Positions 63,903 through 64,000 of a stretch of 64,000 nucleotides of DNA are shown one piece after another; the stretch's first letter is position 1, and each line of letters begins with the position of its first letter. Position numbers and translations under genes: made by a program. The notes beneath the pieces were generated by a model. It made no database searches. It worked only from the letters and a program-made list of their open reading frames with translations, and was not told the origin of the DNA. Source of the stretch: Vibrio coralliilyticus ATCC BAA-450 (GTDB lineage: Bacteria; Pseudomonadota; Gammaproteobacteria; Enterobacterales; Vibrionaceae); the NCBI RefSeq assembly GCF_000176135.1, contig NZ_ACZN01000016.1:248001-312000 (forward strand), given 5' to 3'.

Positions 63903-64000
63903 ATGGTGAACAAAAATTCCTCACAAGCGCAAAAAATTGCGGTCATTGGTGGTGGTATTATTGGACTTTGTATTGCGCTCAAGCTGCAAATGAATGGCGA
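63903..64000 (+). CDS. FAD-dependent oxidase/dehydrogenase, N-terminal fragment (D-hydroxyproline dehydrogenase?)
   Basis: Only 32 codons lie in the window. They begin MVNKNSSQAQKIAVIGGGII and show the dinucleotide-binding GGGIIG near residue 17 (DAO/DadA-like fold). A strong Shine-Dalgarno (AAGGAG) lies 8 bases before the ATG. Divergent position beside the epimerase suggests the D-amino-acid dehydrogenase acting on cis-4-hydroxy-D-proline. The gene continues past the window end, so the function is inferred. Confidence 0.75.
   Translation, partial: MVNKNSSQAQKIAVIGGGIIGLCIALKLQMNG

Overview
The window reads as chromosomal DNA of a marine Vibrio, probably from the smaller chromosome. The evidence is an intact Qrr quorum-regulatory small RNA with its sigma-54 promoter and LuxO-type operators, two Vibrio-type M9 collagenases, and a gene run (popT, deoD, a TudS-like/DUF1722 gene, merR, photolyase, L,D-transpeptidase, lpp, DEAD-box helicase) whose order matches, from memory, the first part of V. 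cholerae chromosome II. Nearly every transcription unit ends in a clear hairpin-plus-T terminator. I see no rRNA, tRNA, CRISPR array, prophage or intact insertion sequence.

Layout. 1-10 kb: the 3' end of a sodium/proline symporter gene, an Lrp-type regulator, a DUF445 membrane protein, an ABC exporter, a CtlX-type guanidino/ureido hydrolase, a LysR regulator, and a block made of a TAXI solute-binding protein, a BKACE-type enzyme and a class III aminotransferase. 10-27 kb: popT (DUF368), the hidden qrr gene, gltS, a yiaW/yiaV-like pair, a DMT transporter, an overlapping pair of TPR proteins (one with an intact GGDEF domain, one with a decayed one), a transposase-like zinc-ribbon protein, deoD, a light-response/repair operon (TudS-like/DUF1722, MerR, photolyase, L,D-transpeptidase), lpp and a DEAD-box helicase. 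27-37 kb: a secreted-protein block with collagenase 1, a NifW-like small protein, a sphingomyelinase overlapping a lipase-foldase-like gene, collagenase 2 and a DUF3103-like exported protein. 37-51 kb: two paralogous giant Ig-like lipoproteins of about 2,200 residues; the first carries three near-identical 591-bp in-frame repeats. 51-64 kb: an oligopeptide ABC transporter operon with a proline-directed aminopeptidase, then two regulators and a trans-4-hydroxyproline catabolic cluster.

How the genes may work together. The two collagenases, the Opp importer, the Xaa-Pro aminopeptidase, 4-hydroxyproline 2-epimerase, a ketoglutarate-semialdehyde dehydrogenase, the start of a D-hydroxyproline dehydrogenase and the proline symporter together outline a route from extracellular collagen to 2-oxoglutarate. 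A 12-bp near-palindrome (ATTGTATAAAAT and its reverse complement) lies upstream of oppA and between the epimerase and FAD-oxidase genes. A one-mismatch copy lies upstream of the gntR-family gene. This suggests one GntR-controlled regulon covering peptide import and hydroxyproline catabolism.
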